Below, one piece after another: positions 1 through 6,605 of a stretch of DNA of 64,000 nt. The position numbers and the translations under genes are program-made. The notes beneath the pieces were generated by a model. The model ran no database searches. It was given only the letters and a program-made list of their open reading frames with translations, and was not told the origin of the DNA. The stretch is taken from contig NZ_CP094380.1 of NCBI RefSeq assembly GCF_022809775.1, forward strand, positions 2,033,001-2,097,000, written 5' to 3'. Position 1 is the first letter of the stretch. Every line of letters starts with the position of its first letter. Origin of the DNA: Pseudodesulfovibrio tunisiensis. Its GTDB lineage: Bacteria; Desulfobacterota; Desulfovibrionia; Desulfovibrionales; Desulfovibrionaceae.

Positions 1-1
1 G

Positions 2-298
2 CAGCTTGCCGGACTGTTTGCCCTGTATGAACGCGGCATCGTGTTCGAACACGCCAATGTCCGCTGCTATCGGCTGCTGGCCTGGACCATCCTGATCCGG
101 GAAGCCCTTGCCCCGGTGAATCAGGCTCTTTCGTCCATCATCCTGACCATGAACAATCCCGAAGGGCAGCGCATGGTGGCGGTAGGGGTTTCCGACGCAA
201 ACCTCGGCTGGATCGTGCTTGGCCTGATCGGTCTCGTGGTTGCCCGGATCATGGATGACGCCCGGGAAATGCAGGAAGAACGGCAACTCACCATCTAG
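2..298 (+). CDS. DUF2975 family membrane protein, C-terminal part
   Basis: The reading frame is open from the window edge and stops at 298, so only the last 98 residues are visible and the start lies upstream. The visible part has two hydrophobic stretches (about residues 22-50 and 68-83 of the fragment) and ends in an acidic tail with QEERQLTI, a pattern typical of the DUF2975 family of small four-helix membrane proteins. The next gene is a 72-residue HTH regulator nine bases downstream. DUF2975 proteins are very often paired with such a YozG-like regulator, which supports both calls. The function of the family is not established. Confidence 0.75.
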   Translation, partial: QLAGLFALYERGIVFEHANVRCYRLLAWTILIREALAPVNQALSSIILTMNNPEGQRMVAVGVSDANLGWIVLGLIGLVVARIMDDAREMQEERQLTI

Positions 299-307
299 GG
301 GCAAAAC

Positions 308-526
308 ATGTCCATCATCATCAATCTCGACGTCATGCTGGCCCGCCGGAAGGCGAGTTCCAAGGACCTCGCCGCAGCCGTGGGCATCACGCCCCAGAAC
401 CTGTCCGTGCTCAAGACGGGCAAGGCCAAGGCCATCCGCTTTTCCACGCTGGAGGCCATCTGCGAATATCTGGAATGCCAGCCCGGGGACATTCTGGAAT
501 ACAGGCAGGACGACTCCGCAGAGTAG
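308..526 (+). CDS. YozG-like Cro/CI-type HTH regulator
   Basis: The 72-residue protein consists almost entirely of a lambda-repressor-like helix-turn-helix. The segment around residues 20-50 (DLAAAVGITPQNLSVLKTGK) is the recognition region, and the protein ends with LECQPGDILEYR, a signature of the short YozG/HTH_26 regulators. It follows the DUF2975 gene in the same direction with only nine bases between them, so the two are probably one operon and this protein probably regulates that operon. No operator could be identified because the promoter is outside the window. Confidence 0.85.
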   Translation: MSIIINLDVMLARRKASSKDLAAAVGITPQNLSVLKTGKAKAIRFSTLEAICEYLECQPGDILEYRQDDSAE

Positions 527-610
527 GACACGGCCCGGACGGCTTGACACCGCTCCGGGCTTGCCCCATCGTTGCAGCGTGGAACCAGACCTCAAGAAAA
601 CGGACCAAAC

Positions 611-1003
611 ATGCAGATTACCGTAACCACCCCGGCGTTGCTGTTCCCGGCCATTTCGCTGTTCATGCTGGCCTTTACCAACCGATTCCTGTCGCTGGGC
701 AGCCGGGTCAGGGCGTTGCACGACCATTTCCGCAAAAGCAGCGACGAATCCGCGCGCAGACAGATCGAAAACCTGCGCAAGCGCATCTACATGATCCGCA
801 ACATGCAGGGCCTCGGCGTGCTCTCCATGTTCACCTGCGTGCTCTCCATGATCTTCCTGTTCGAAGACTGGTACATGGCCGGACAGATCATGTTCGGCGT
901 CAGTCTCGTGCTGCTGCTCGCCTCGCTGTGGATTTCCTTTCTGGAGATACGCATCTCGGTCCACGCTCTGGACATCATGCTGGAAGAGCTGGAAAAACGG
1001 TAA
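611..1003 (+). CDS. DUF2721 family membrane protein
   Basis: The 130-residue protein starts at the ATG at 611. It has an N-terminal hydrophobic helix (residues 6-26), a charged loop containing RRQIENLRKRI, and two further membrane helices (about residues 63-83 and 90-112). This arrangement matches the DUF2721 family, whose function is unknown. A longer reading from 572 is possible but begins before the natural hydrophobic start. The upstream ribosome-binding site is weak. Confidence 0.75.
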   Translation: MQITVTTPALLFPAISLFMLAFTNRFLSLGSRVRALHDHFRKSSDESARRQIENLRKRIYMIRNMQGLGVLSMFTCVLSMIFLFEDWYMAGQIMFGVSLVLLLASLWISFLEIRISVHALDIMLEELEKR

Positions 1004-1010
1004 TGCGGGC

Positions 1011-1342
1011 ATGCGCAGACCATTGCCTTTCGGAAAAGACATTGTGCGATGCATGTCTTTTCCGATTCTGATATTCATCATGACGCTGGCTTCGGGCTGC
1101 GGCCCAAGACCGTGGTATTCAAATCCGGTCCGGCAGAGCCTGCGAAAGGGCCTGCATGGCGCAACGGCCGCTTCGAATTCGCCAAACCGGAACCGGACAT
1201 TGGCGCGACCATGACATTCCCGGATGCTTCGGAGGGTTCCCCCTTCCCGATGCCGGAGGACGCCAGTTTCCCGGACTCGAAACGAATCCCCGGGACAGGC
1301 TGGTCCAACTTCCGAGAGGTTCCCCCATGGAGGACATCATGA
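1011..1342 (+). pseudogene. Small lipoprotein gene, split by an apparent one-base deletion
   Basis: One frame from 1011 encodes a signal peptide and lipobox (LIFIMTLASGC) but then runs into low-quality sequence. A second frame gives a plausible continuation (GPKTVVFKSGPAEP...) and ends at a TGA that overlaps the sppA start codon (ATGA at 1339-1342). Adding one C to the CCC run at 1103-1105 joins the two into a lipoprotein of roughly 110 residues. Its start, SGCGPKTVVFKSGPAEP, resembles the SppA start SGCAPKVKLFASKATEP, so the two may be related by duplication of the N-terminus. The overlap suggests translational coupling to sppA. It could be a decayed gene or a sequencing error. Confidence 0.5.
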
Positions 1343-2310
1343 ACCCCACACGAATCCTGCTTTTCATTCTTGCCCTGCTCATGGCTTCGGGATGCGCGCC
1401 CAAGGTCAAGCTTTTTGCCTCCAAGGCCACGGAACCGCTCCGGGAATACGTGCTCGAAGGCGATGGAGACGGCAAGATCGCACTCATCCATCTGCGCGGA
1501 TTCCTGATGGACCAGCCCCGACAGGGCCTGCTTTCGGCCAAACCCAGTCAGGTGCAGGAACTGGTCAGCAACCTCAAGCTTGCGGAAGCCGACGACGACG
1601 TGAAGGGCGTGGTCATTGCCGTGGATTCCCCGGGCGGCACCACCACGGCCAGCGACATCCTGTATCACGAGCTGCTCGCATTCAGGGAACGCACCGGAAA
1701 AAAGGTCGTGACCGCCATGTTCGACGTGGCTGCATCCGGCGGATATTACGCGGCCCTGCCCTCGGACTGGATTCTGGCGCACCCCACCACCATCACCGGG
1801 TCCGTGGGCGTGATCTTCATGCGGCCCAGGCTGAACGGACTCATGGACAAGATCGGCGTGGACGTGGAAGTCAGCAAATCCGGGCGCGACAAGGACATGG
1901 GCTCGCCGTTCCGACCCGCAACCGAAGAGGAACGCGAACTGTTCCAGTCCATCACGGACACGCTGGCCTCGCGGTTTCACGCTCTGGTGCGGAAACACCG
2001 CGACCTGTCCCCGGACAGCATGGCCGTGGTCGAAACAGCACGCGTGTTCACTGCGGATCAGGCCCTGAAGCTGGGACTGGTGGATCAGATCGGCTACCTT
2101 GAAGACGCGTTCGCCAAGGCCCGCACGTTGTGCGACCTGCCGAAAAACGCCAGCGTCGTGGCCTATCGCCGGGATGCCTACCCCAACGACAATCCCTACA
2201 ACGCCCTTTCCACGGCCCGGCCCGAGAAGTTTTCGCTTCTGGGTGCGGATACGGACATGCTCCTGCCGCCCCGGGCCGGCTTCTACTACATATGGCTGCC
2301 CGGCCGCTGA
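1339..2310 (+). CDS. sppA: Signal peptide peptidase SppA, S49 family lipoprotein
   Basis: The 323-residue protein is a membrane-associated serine protease that degrades signal peptides and membrane proteins. The start at 1339 is preceded by GGAGG. Residues 1-19 form a lipoprotein signal with Cys19. The catalytic Ser is Ser133 in AASGGYY, and the general base is probably Lys180 in KSGRDKDMGSP. The oxyanion-type motif SPGG is at 97-100 and TGSVGVI at 153-159. It is the short, single-domain form of about 320 residues, not the 600-residue enterobacterial form. Its start codon overlaps the stop of the small upstream lipoprotein gene. Confidence 0.93.
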   Translation: MNPTRILLFILALLMASGCAPKVKLFASKATEPLREYVLEGDGDGKIALIHLRGFLMDQPRQGLLSAKPSQVQELVSNLKLAEADDDVKGVVIAVDSPGGTTTASDILYHELLAFRERTGKKVVTAMFDVAASGGYYAALPSDWILAHPTTITGSVGVIFMRPRLNGLMDKIGVDVEVSKSGRDKDMGSPFRPATEEERELFQSITDTLASRFHALVRKHRDLSPDSMAVVETARVFTADQALKLGLVDQIGYLEDAFAKARTLCDLPKNASVVAYRRDAYPNDNPYNALSTARPEKFSLLGADTDMLLPPRAGFYYIWLPGR

Positions 2311-2331
2311 CGGGCACTGCATCGAACACGC

Positions 2332-2383
2332 AAAAAAAGGGGTTGGCTTGCGTCGCAAAGGACGTTAAGCCGACCTTCTTTTT
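2332..2383 (+). terminator. Hairpin with T-tract between sppA and the exporter gene
   Basis: An A-rich left arm (AAAAAAAGGGGTTGGCTT) pairs, with G-T pairs, to a right arm (AAGCCGACCTTCTTTTT) that ends in a T-tract. The hairpin lies 21 bases after the sppA stop and just before the ribosome-binding site of a short leader peptide. It can act as the sppA terminator or as an attenuator for the transporter downstream. Confidence 0.65.
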
Positions 2384-2394
2384 CGGAGGAATAC

Positions 2395-2460
2395 ATGCGT
2401 TCTCACACACGGAAACATCCGGAAGATCACGCCGTGGGCCATTCGGAGGCCAAGGCATGA
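2395..2460 (+). CDS. Putative 21-residue leader peptide
   Basis: ATG at 2395 is preceded by a strong GGAGGA at 2385-2390. The frame encodes MRSHTRKHPEDHAVGHSEAK followed by Ala and stops at TGA 2458-2460, overlapping the ATG of the exporter (ATGA at 2457-2460). The peptide has no recognisable domain but is rich in His, Arg and Lys. A terminator-like hairpin immediately upstream and overlapping translation downstream suggest an attenuation or coupling device for the drug exporter. No homologue is recognised. Confidence 0.45.
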   Translation: MRSHTRKHPEDHAVGHSEAKA

Positions 2461-3662
2461 TCGGGAAAGACGACCGCACGGCCATGACTTTCGCTCTGGC
2501 CTTCATCATCGGGGCCTCGGCCATGTCCACGGACATGTACCTGCCCGCCCTGCCCATGCTCGTGAAGCAATGGGGCGTTTCCGAAGCGCAGGGAGGCCTG
2601 ACCCTGAGCATGTACTTCGTGGCCTACAGCATTTCCATGCTGATCTACGGTCCCCTGTCCGACAGATACGGACGCAGGCCCATCATGCTCTTCGGGCTGA
2701 TCTTCTTTTCCCTGGCCTCGCTGCTGTGCGCCACGGCTCAGGACATGTCCCAACTCATCGCCTACCGCGTGCTCCAGTCCATCGGGGCCGGAGCCGGGAC
2801 CGCTGTGGGCACGGCCATGTGCCGCGATTCGTTCGAGGGCGCGCTCAGGCAGCGCGTGTACGCCTACATCGGCGTGATCATCGGCGTTGCCCCGATTGTC
2901 GCCCCGTCGCTGGGCGGACTGATTCTGGAAGTCGCGGCATGGCAATGGATATTCGTGGTGCAGGGGCTCTACGGACTGGCGGCTCTGGTCTGTGCATGGT
3001 GCATGGCCGACACTCTGCCCCAAGAGGACCGGACTGCGGAAATCGGATTCATCACCCGCTACCGGACCCTGTTCCGCAACCGGGAATACATGATGGCCAC
3101 GGTGGTCTTCTGCCTCGTCATGGCCCCGTTCTATGCGCATCTGGCCACTTCGCCCTTCATCTACATGAAATTCTTCGGTCTGGATCAGGGCGACTTCGCC
3201 AGATTCTTTGCGCTCAACGCGCTGGGCATGATGCTCGGGGCGTGGCTGTGCGCCAAGCTGTCCAAGCGCGTGTCCGGCGTGGCCATCAACACCACGGGAT
3301 TCTGCATCGTGATTCTGGCCGGGGCGTGCATGATCGCGGTCGGCGGCAACGGACCGCTCTGGTTCGCCCTGCCCATGGTGGCATGTTCCTTTGGCACGGG
3401 CATAGGACGCCCGGTGAGCGTGTCCCTGTCTCTGGAGCAGGTGAACCGGGACATCGGCTCGGCCTCGTCCATGATGACCTTCATCCTGCTGCTTTTCGGG
3501 GCCGGGATCATGTGGCTGGCCTCGCTGGACTGGCCCAGCCGCCCGGTCATGATCGGCATTTTCGCCCTGTGCGGCGGGGGAATCACCCTGATGCTGTGGC
3601 CGGTCATGCTGCGCATGTTCCGCAGGCGCGGCACGGATCGATGTCTGTATCCGGAAAAATGA
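2457..3662 (+). CDS. Bcr/CflA family MFS drug-resistance exporter
   Basis: The 401-residue protein has about 12 hydrophobic segments and is a proton-coupled efflux protein of the Bcr/CflA (DHA1) subfamily. The family start, SAMSTDMYLPALP, is at residues 21-33, and motif A, GPLSDRYGRRP, is at 65-75. MCRDSFEG follows the fourth helix as usual in this group. The start at 2457 has GGAGG at 2444-2448 and overlaps the stop of a 21-residue leader peptide. Substrates cannot be read from sequence; relatives export bicyclomycin, chloramphenicol or sulfonamides. Confidence 0.9.
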   Translation: MIGKDDRTAMTFALAFIIGASAMSTDMYLPALPMLVKQWGVSEAQGGLTLSMYFVAYSISMLIYGPLSDRYGRRPIMLFGLIFFSLASLLCATAQDMSQLIAYRVLQSIGAGAGTAVGTAMCRDSFEGALRQRVYAYIGVIIGVAPIVAPSLGGLILEVAAWQWIFVVQGLYGLAALVCAWCMADTLPQEDRTAEIGFITRYRTLFRNREYMMATVVFCLVMAPFYAHLATSPFIYMKFFGLDQGDFARFFALNALGMMLGAWLCAKLSKRVSGVAINTTGFCIVILAGACMIAVGGNGPLWFALPMVACSFGTGIGRPVSVSLSLEQVNRDIGSASSMMTFILLLFGAGIMWLASLDWPSRPVMIGIFALCGGGITLMLWPVMLRMFRRRGTDRCLYPEK

Positions 3663-3665
3663 CAG

Positions 3666-3706
3666 AAAAAAGGCCGGGAAGCTGCATGCTTCCCGGCCTT
3701 TTTTTC
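3666..3706. terminator. Bidirectional terminator between exporter and Rrf2 gene
   Basis: A perfect stem AGGCCGGGAAGC/GCTTCCCGGCCT with a short loop is preceded by an A-tract and followed by seven T. It lies between two convergent genes and can terminate both. Confidence 0.9.
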
Positions 3707-3743
3707 TTCAGGATGATGCCGGACTGTCCGAAAGGACGGCCAG

Positions 3744-4190
3744 CTAATCCATGAGCATGGGTGTGGCCTCGGGCGCCGAACATTGGGCCGCGTCCGCAAG
3801 CAGATCGGCCAGCGTGATGGAATTCAGCTTTTCGTACATGGCGTCCGCAGCCTCCTTCCAAAGTCGCCGCGTCAGACAGACCTCCATGCGCTGGCAGTCT
3901 TCCTTGCCCGTGCGGCATTCCACCAGATGGGCATCCCCTTCCAGCACCCGCACGATTTCTCCCACGCTGATCTCCGCAGGCTTGCGGGCCAGCATGTGCC
4001 CGCCTCTGGGGCCGCGCTTGCTCTTGATGAATCCCGCATCCTTGAGCTTGCGAATCAGCTTCTCAAGATATTTCACGGAAACGCCCTGGCGCTCCGCAAT
4101 GTCCTGAATGCGGACCGGGCCGTCGATTGCGTGCTGCGCAATGTCCAGGGCCATTCTGGTTCCGTATCGGCTTCGTGTTGTCAGTCGCAT
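3744..4190 (-). CDS. Rrf2/IscR-like transcriptional regulator
   Basis: The 148-residue protein begins with the Rrf2 winged-helix signature MRLTTRSRYGTRMALDIA and has GPRGGH in the wing region. Three cysteines, Cys92, Cys99 and Cys105, occupy the positions that bind a [2Fe-2S] cluster in IscR (92, 98, 104), so it is likely a redox or iron-sulfur sensor. No isc genes are adjacent, so the targets are unknown. A promoter at 4250-4278 fits a 5' leader of about 50 bases. It could be autoregulated through palindromes just upstream. Confidence 0.88.
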   Translation of the reverse strand: MRLTTRSRYGTRMALDIAQHAIDGPVRIQDIAERQGVSVKYLEKLIRKLKDAGFIKSKRGPRGGHMLARKPAEISVGEIVRVLEGDAHLVECRTGKEDCQRMEVCLTRRLWKEAADAMYEKLNSITLADLLADAAQCSAPEATPMLMD

Positions 4191-4249
4191 GTCGATCTCC
4201 TCGATGCAGCCGTTCTGGGGTTTTGGACCGTACCGCGCGCCTTCTCGTA

Positions 4250-4278
4250 TCTATATGAAACCATAAACATACTAACAA
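4250..4278 (-). promoter_or_regulatory. Sigma-70-type promoter of the Rrf2 gene
   Basis: On the minus strand, TTGTTA (-35, 4278-4273) and TATAGA (-10, 4255-4250) are separated by exactly 17 bases. The start codon of the Rrf2 gene is about 60 bases downstream. Confidence 0.6.
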
Positions 4279-4317
4279 GGTCTGGAAACAACCACCCCGC
4301 AAATGGTATTCTCTGGG

Positions 4318-4371
4318 ACCCCGGCATGATAGCCGGGTTATAATTAACCCTCGTTTAGGAGGGGAATTAAC
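4318..4371. promoter_or_regulatory. Two adjacent palindromes upstream of the Rrf2 promoter
   Basis: A GC-rich hairpin (CCCGGC-ATGATA-GCCGGG, 4319-4336) is followed by an imperfect AT-flanked inverted repeat (TTAACCCTC ... GAGGGGAATTAA, 4344-4370). They lie between the Rrf2 promoter and the end of the nikL-like operon. They may be operator sites or additional termination structures; the sequence alone does not decide. Confidence 0.35.
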
Positions 4372-4373
4372 AG

Positions 4374-4412
4374 AAAAAAAGACCCGCGACAATGCACGGG
4401 CCGGAAAAAAAC
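4374..4412 (-). terminator. Terminator of the metal-uptake operon
   Basis: On the minus strand, the stem CCCGTG-CATTGT-CGCGGG is followed by TCTTTTTTT. It lies just after the stop of the NikL-like gene. Confidence 0.75.
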
Positions 4413-4430
4413 CAAAACGGAACAGCCGGA

Positions 4431-5030
4431 CTAGTTGCGTCGGCTTCGGGCATAGGCAAGAATGCCGAACAATCCCATGATCCAGCCGATGCCGCCCACG
4501 ATTTCGGACACGCCCGGGCCGGACTGGTTCATCTCGGCCAGCATGTGCTTGACCGGTTCCATTTCGCGATGCACCGCCCGGGCCACCAGCGCCTCCAGTT
4601 CCGTGGAAGCGGCCTGCACCTCGGCATCCCCGCCGACTGTCGGCGCAGCAACCGAAGCATTCCCGCCGGATGCATCCGCAGGGGAATCTCCGTATTCCGC
4701 ATACTTCACCACCCATTCCGCCTGATGCCCGGCTCCGGCCCTGAGCAGCAGACGAAGGTCCATCCTGCCCTCGCGCGCCTGTGCCGGAATGGCAAAGGTG
4801 AAGCGGCCTTCGTTGTCCGTATTGCCGGAAAGCAGCAGATTGTCCGTGGCCGCGTCATGCACTTCGACAATGCCGTCATGCACACGGCGGGAGCGGGAAT
4901 ATCCGCTGTCCGTGACAACGGAATCGCCATCCACGTAGGCGAAAATGTTGACCTTGTGCGCAAGGCCGTTCTGCGGAAGCGCAAGGGACAGGGCAATCAG
5001 CATCAAAAGCACGGGAAAAACGCGTTTCAT
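4431..5030 (-). CDS. NikL/CbiL-like component of a metal ECF transporter
   Basis: The 199-residue protein starts at 5030 behind GGAGG. Residues 1-23 form a cleaved signal peptide ending in GLAHKV. A periplasmic domain follows, with AYVDGDSVVTDSGYS near its start and GRFTFAIP and GAGHQAEWV later, which are hallmarks of the periplasmic NikL-type accessory proteins of nickel/cobalt ECF transporters. A C-terminal membrane helix (about 178-195) precedes RSRRN. The mature N-terminal His could be a metal ligand. It is 16 bases downstream of the CbiM-like gene and is the last gene of the operon. Confidence 0.72.
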   Translation of the reverse strand: MKRVFPVLLMLIALSLALPQNGLAHKVNIFAYVDGDSVVTDSGYSRSRRVHDGIVEVHDAATDNLLLSGNTDNEGRFTFAIPAQAREGRMDLRLLLRAGAGHQAEWVVKYAEYGDSPADASGGNASVAAPTVGGDAEVQAASTELEALVARAVHREMEPVKHMLAEMNQSGPGVSEIVGGIGWIMGLFGILAYARSRRN

Positions 5031-5046
5031 GAAGCCTCCGAACGAA

Positions 5047-5652
5047 TCAGGCCGGGTCAAGGCCCAGCGCCTCGGGTTTGACCTTGGCAAGAAAGGAATA
5101 GGTGAATCCGGTGATCACGCCTTCCACGCCCATGATGGGCAGTTGAAAAACCACAATGGCCTTGGCTGCAGGCAGGAACGCGTCGCCGGACAGGGCAAGG
5201 GCCGTGGCCGTAAGAAAGGCACTCATGCCAAAGGCCAGGAATCCGCAGCCGAATGCGGCAGCAAACTGCCCTGCACTCCGGCCGGAAAGCATGGGCCGAA
5301 ACAGGTAATGGCACAGCACGGCCGGGGCGGCCATGTTGAAGGCGTTCACGCCGAGCACGGTCAGTCCGCCGTACTGGAACAGCAGAGCCTGAAGCGCAAG
5401 GGCGATGAGTATGGAGGGAAAGGCGGCCCATCCCAGAATGACTCCGAGCAGACCGCAGAGAACCAGATGCGCATTTGACGGCCCAAGGGGCACATGGATC
5501 AGGGAAGCCACGAAGAACGCGGCGGACAGGATGGCCACGGTCATGATCCGATCCATGTCGATTCTTTTCAACCCGACCGCCGTGCCCAGCGCGGCCAATC
5601 CCCATCCGGCGGCCAGAACGGGACCGGACAGAACTCCTTCGGAAATATGCAT
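5047..5652 (-). CDS. CbiM/NikM-type substrate-binding membrane protein
   Basis: The 201-residue protein starts at 5652 behind GGGAGG. It has the invariant N-terminus MHISEG, in which the amino terminus and His2 bind Ni2+ or Co2+ in this family. HVPLGPSNAHL near residue 53 supplies further ligands. Six to seven membrane helices are visible. It is the S-component of an energy-coupling factor transporter, but no CbiQ transmembrane or CbiO ATPase gene is present here. Ni versus Co cannot be decided from sequence. Longer upstream starts lack a ribosome-binding site. Confidence 0.88.
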   Translation of the reverse strand: MHISEGVLSGPVLAAGWGLAALGTAVGLKRIDMDRIMTVAILSAAFFVASLIHVPLGPSNAHLVLCGLLGVILGWAAFPSILIALALQALLFQYGGLTVLGVNAFNMAAPAVLCHYLFRPMLSGRSAGQFAAAFGCGFLAFGMSAFLTATALALSGDAFLPAAKAIVVFQLPIMGVEGVITGFTYSFLAKVKPEALGLDPA

Positions 5653-5811
5653 GTGCGCCTCCCCCCTGTGCGAGCCGAGCGTATCGGTTGCGGCTTCGTG
5701 TGACGAATTTTGAAACCGTATACACCCTGAGTCGAACAATGACAAGACGCGACCACGCGACCGGACACACATGGTGAAAACACACCATGTTGCATCAGGC
5801 TGAAAAAGAAA

Positions 5812-6027
5812 TCAGTCCGTGCAGGAAGGCACGCCCCACCGGGTCTCGAAATCCCCGCACCAATCCTCGGCCCGGGTCAGGGGCCAGGGGCGCTTGTCCT
5901 GATTCCCGCACAAACGCGGCGCATGTCTCCGGCATTCGGACAGCATGTCCGCGTCCGGCGTATCCAGCAGATCGCAGGTCTGCGGATTGGCCCAATAGCG
6001 ACAGATGCGGCATTTACCCAATGGCAT
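5812..6027 (-). CDS. Small cysteine-rich protein, possible metal binding
   Basis: The 71-residue soluble protein starts at ATG 6027 with GAGGA five bases upstream and lies nine bases after the hemerythrin stop. It has paired cysteines (GKCRICRYW, TCDLL, ECRRHAPRLC) and ends with WPLTRAEDWCGDFETRW. The pattern CxxCRY ... CRRHAP ... DDWCG occurs in a group of small uncharacterised bacterial proteins that probably bind zinc or iron. The function is unknown. It probably forms an operon with the oxygen-binding hemerythrin upstream. Confidence 0.6.
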   Translation of the reverse strand: MPLGKCRICRYWANPQTCDLLDTPDADMLSECRRHAPRLCGNQDKRPWPLTRAEDWCGDFETRWGVPSCTD

Positions 6028-6035
6028 GGCGTTCC

Positions 6036-6479
6036 TCACTTTCGGGAGCCTCCCGGGCTTCCCGGCTTCCGTTTTCTCCCGGTTTCCCGCAGAAAACGGG
6101 CGATATCCATGTCCGAAACCAGAATGTGATCAAGGAGCCAGCCCTGCAGGAACGCAAGGACCTCCCCAACCTCCAGAGGTTCATCCCTGTACAGACGCCG
6201 ACGAAAGGCCTTGACCCGCTGCTTGAGCGCAAAATGCTCCCGCGCATGCTCTCCCCGTTCCGGATAGCGGATATCCTCCATGAACGTCTCTTCACTGTGG
6301 AAATGGAACACCGTATACTCGCGCAACCGGGACAGCACGTTTTCCAGCACCCGGGTGGGCCGCCCCAACTCAACGGCGTTCAGCAAGCCGTTGGCAATGC
6401 GGATCAGTTCGCGGTGCTGGTCATCGATCTGCCTGACGCCCAGACTCAGGGAGTCCGTCCACTTCAATCGCCTTGTCAT
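6036..6479 (-). CDS. Bacteriohemerythrin
   Basis: The 147-residue protein carries the complete set of di-iron ligands of hemerythrins: His22 (DDQHREL), His59 and Glu63 (HFHSEE), His78 and His82 (GEHAREH), and His118 and Asp123 (DHILVSD). It should bind O2 at a non-heme di-iron centre in the cytoplasm, serving oxygen sensing, storage or delivery in an anaerobe exposed to air. The tail beyond 130 is basic. It is divergent from the HD-domain gene at 6606, with 126 bases between them for both promoters. Confidence 0.92.
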   Translation of the reverse strand: MTRRLKWTDSLSLGVRQIDDQHRELIRIANGLLNAVELGRPTRVLENVLSRLREYTVFHFHSEETFMEDIRYPERGEHAREHFALKQRVKAFRRRLYRDEPLEVGEVLAFLQGWLLDHILVSDMDIARFLRETGRKRKPGSPGGSRK

Positions 6480-6605
6480 GGCAAACCCCGTTTTGTTTCC
6501 ATCATACTCTTCCTGCAAGGGAATGCCGAGTATAATCACGCCGGAATGGCGCAGGCTGTTGCCATGCCCGCCGGTTTGGGGCACTCTGAAGACTGGAGGC
6601 TTCAT

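Noticed and set aside
1078..2358. A 426-codon frame antisense to sppA
   Set aside because: Shadow of the well-supported SppA; it has no start context and its composition (His, Gly and Arg rich) is typical of shadows.
5653..5790. Possible NikR operator or cobalamin riboswitch before the CbiM-like gene
   Set aside because: No convincing dyad of the NikR type and no B12-box sequence were found in the 140-base leader.
5787..6605. Extension of the HD-domain gene upstream to 5787
   Set aside because: The extra 270 codons cover the minus-strand hemerythrin and cysteine-rich genes, and a GGAGG-ATG start exists at 6606.
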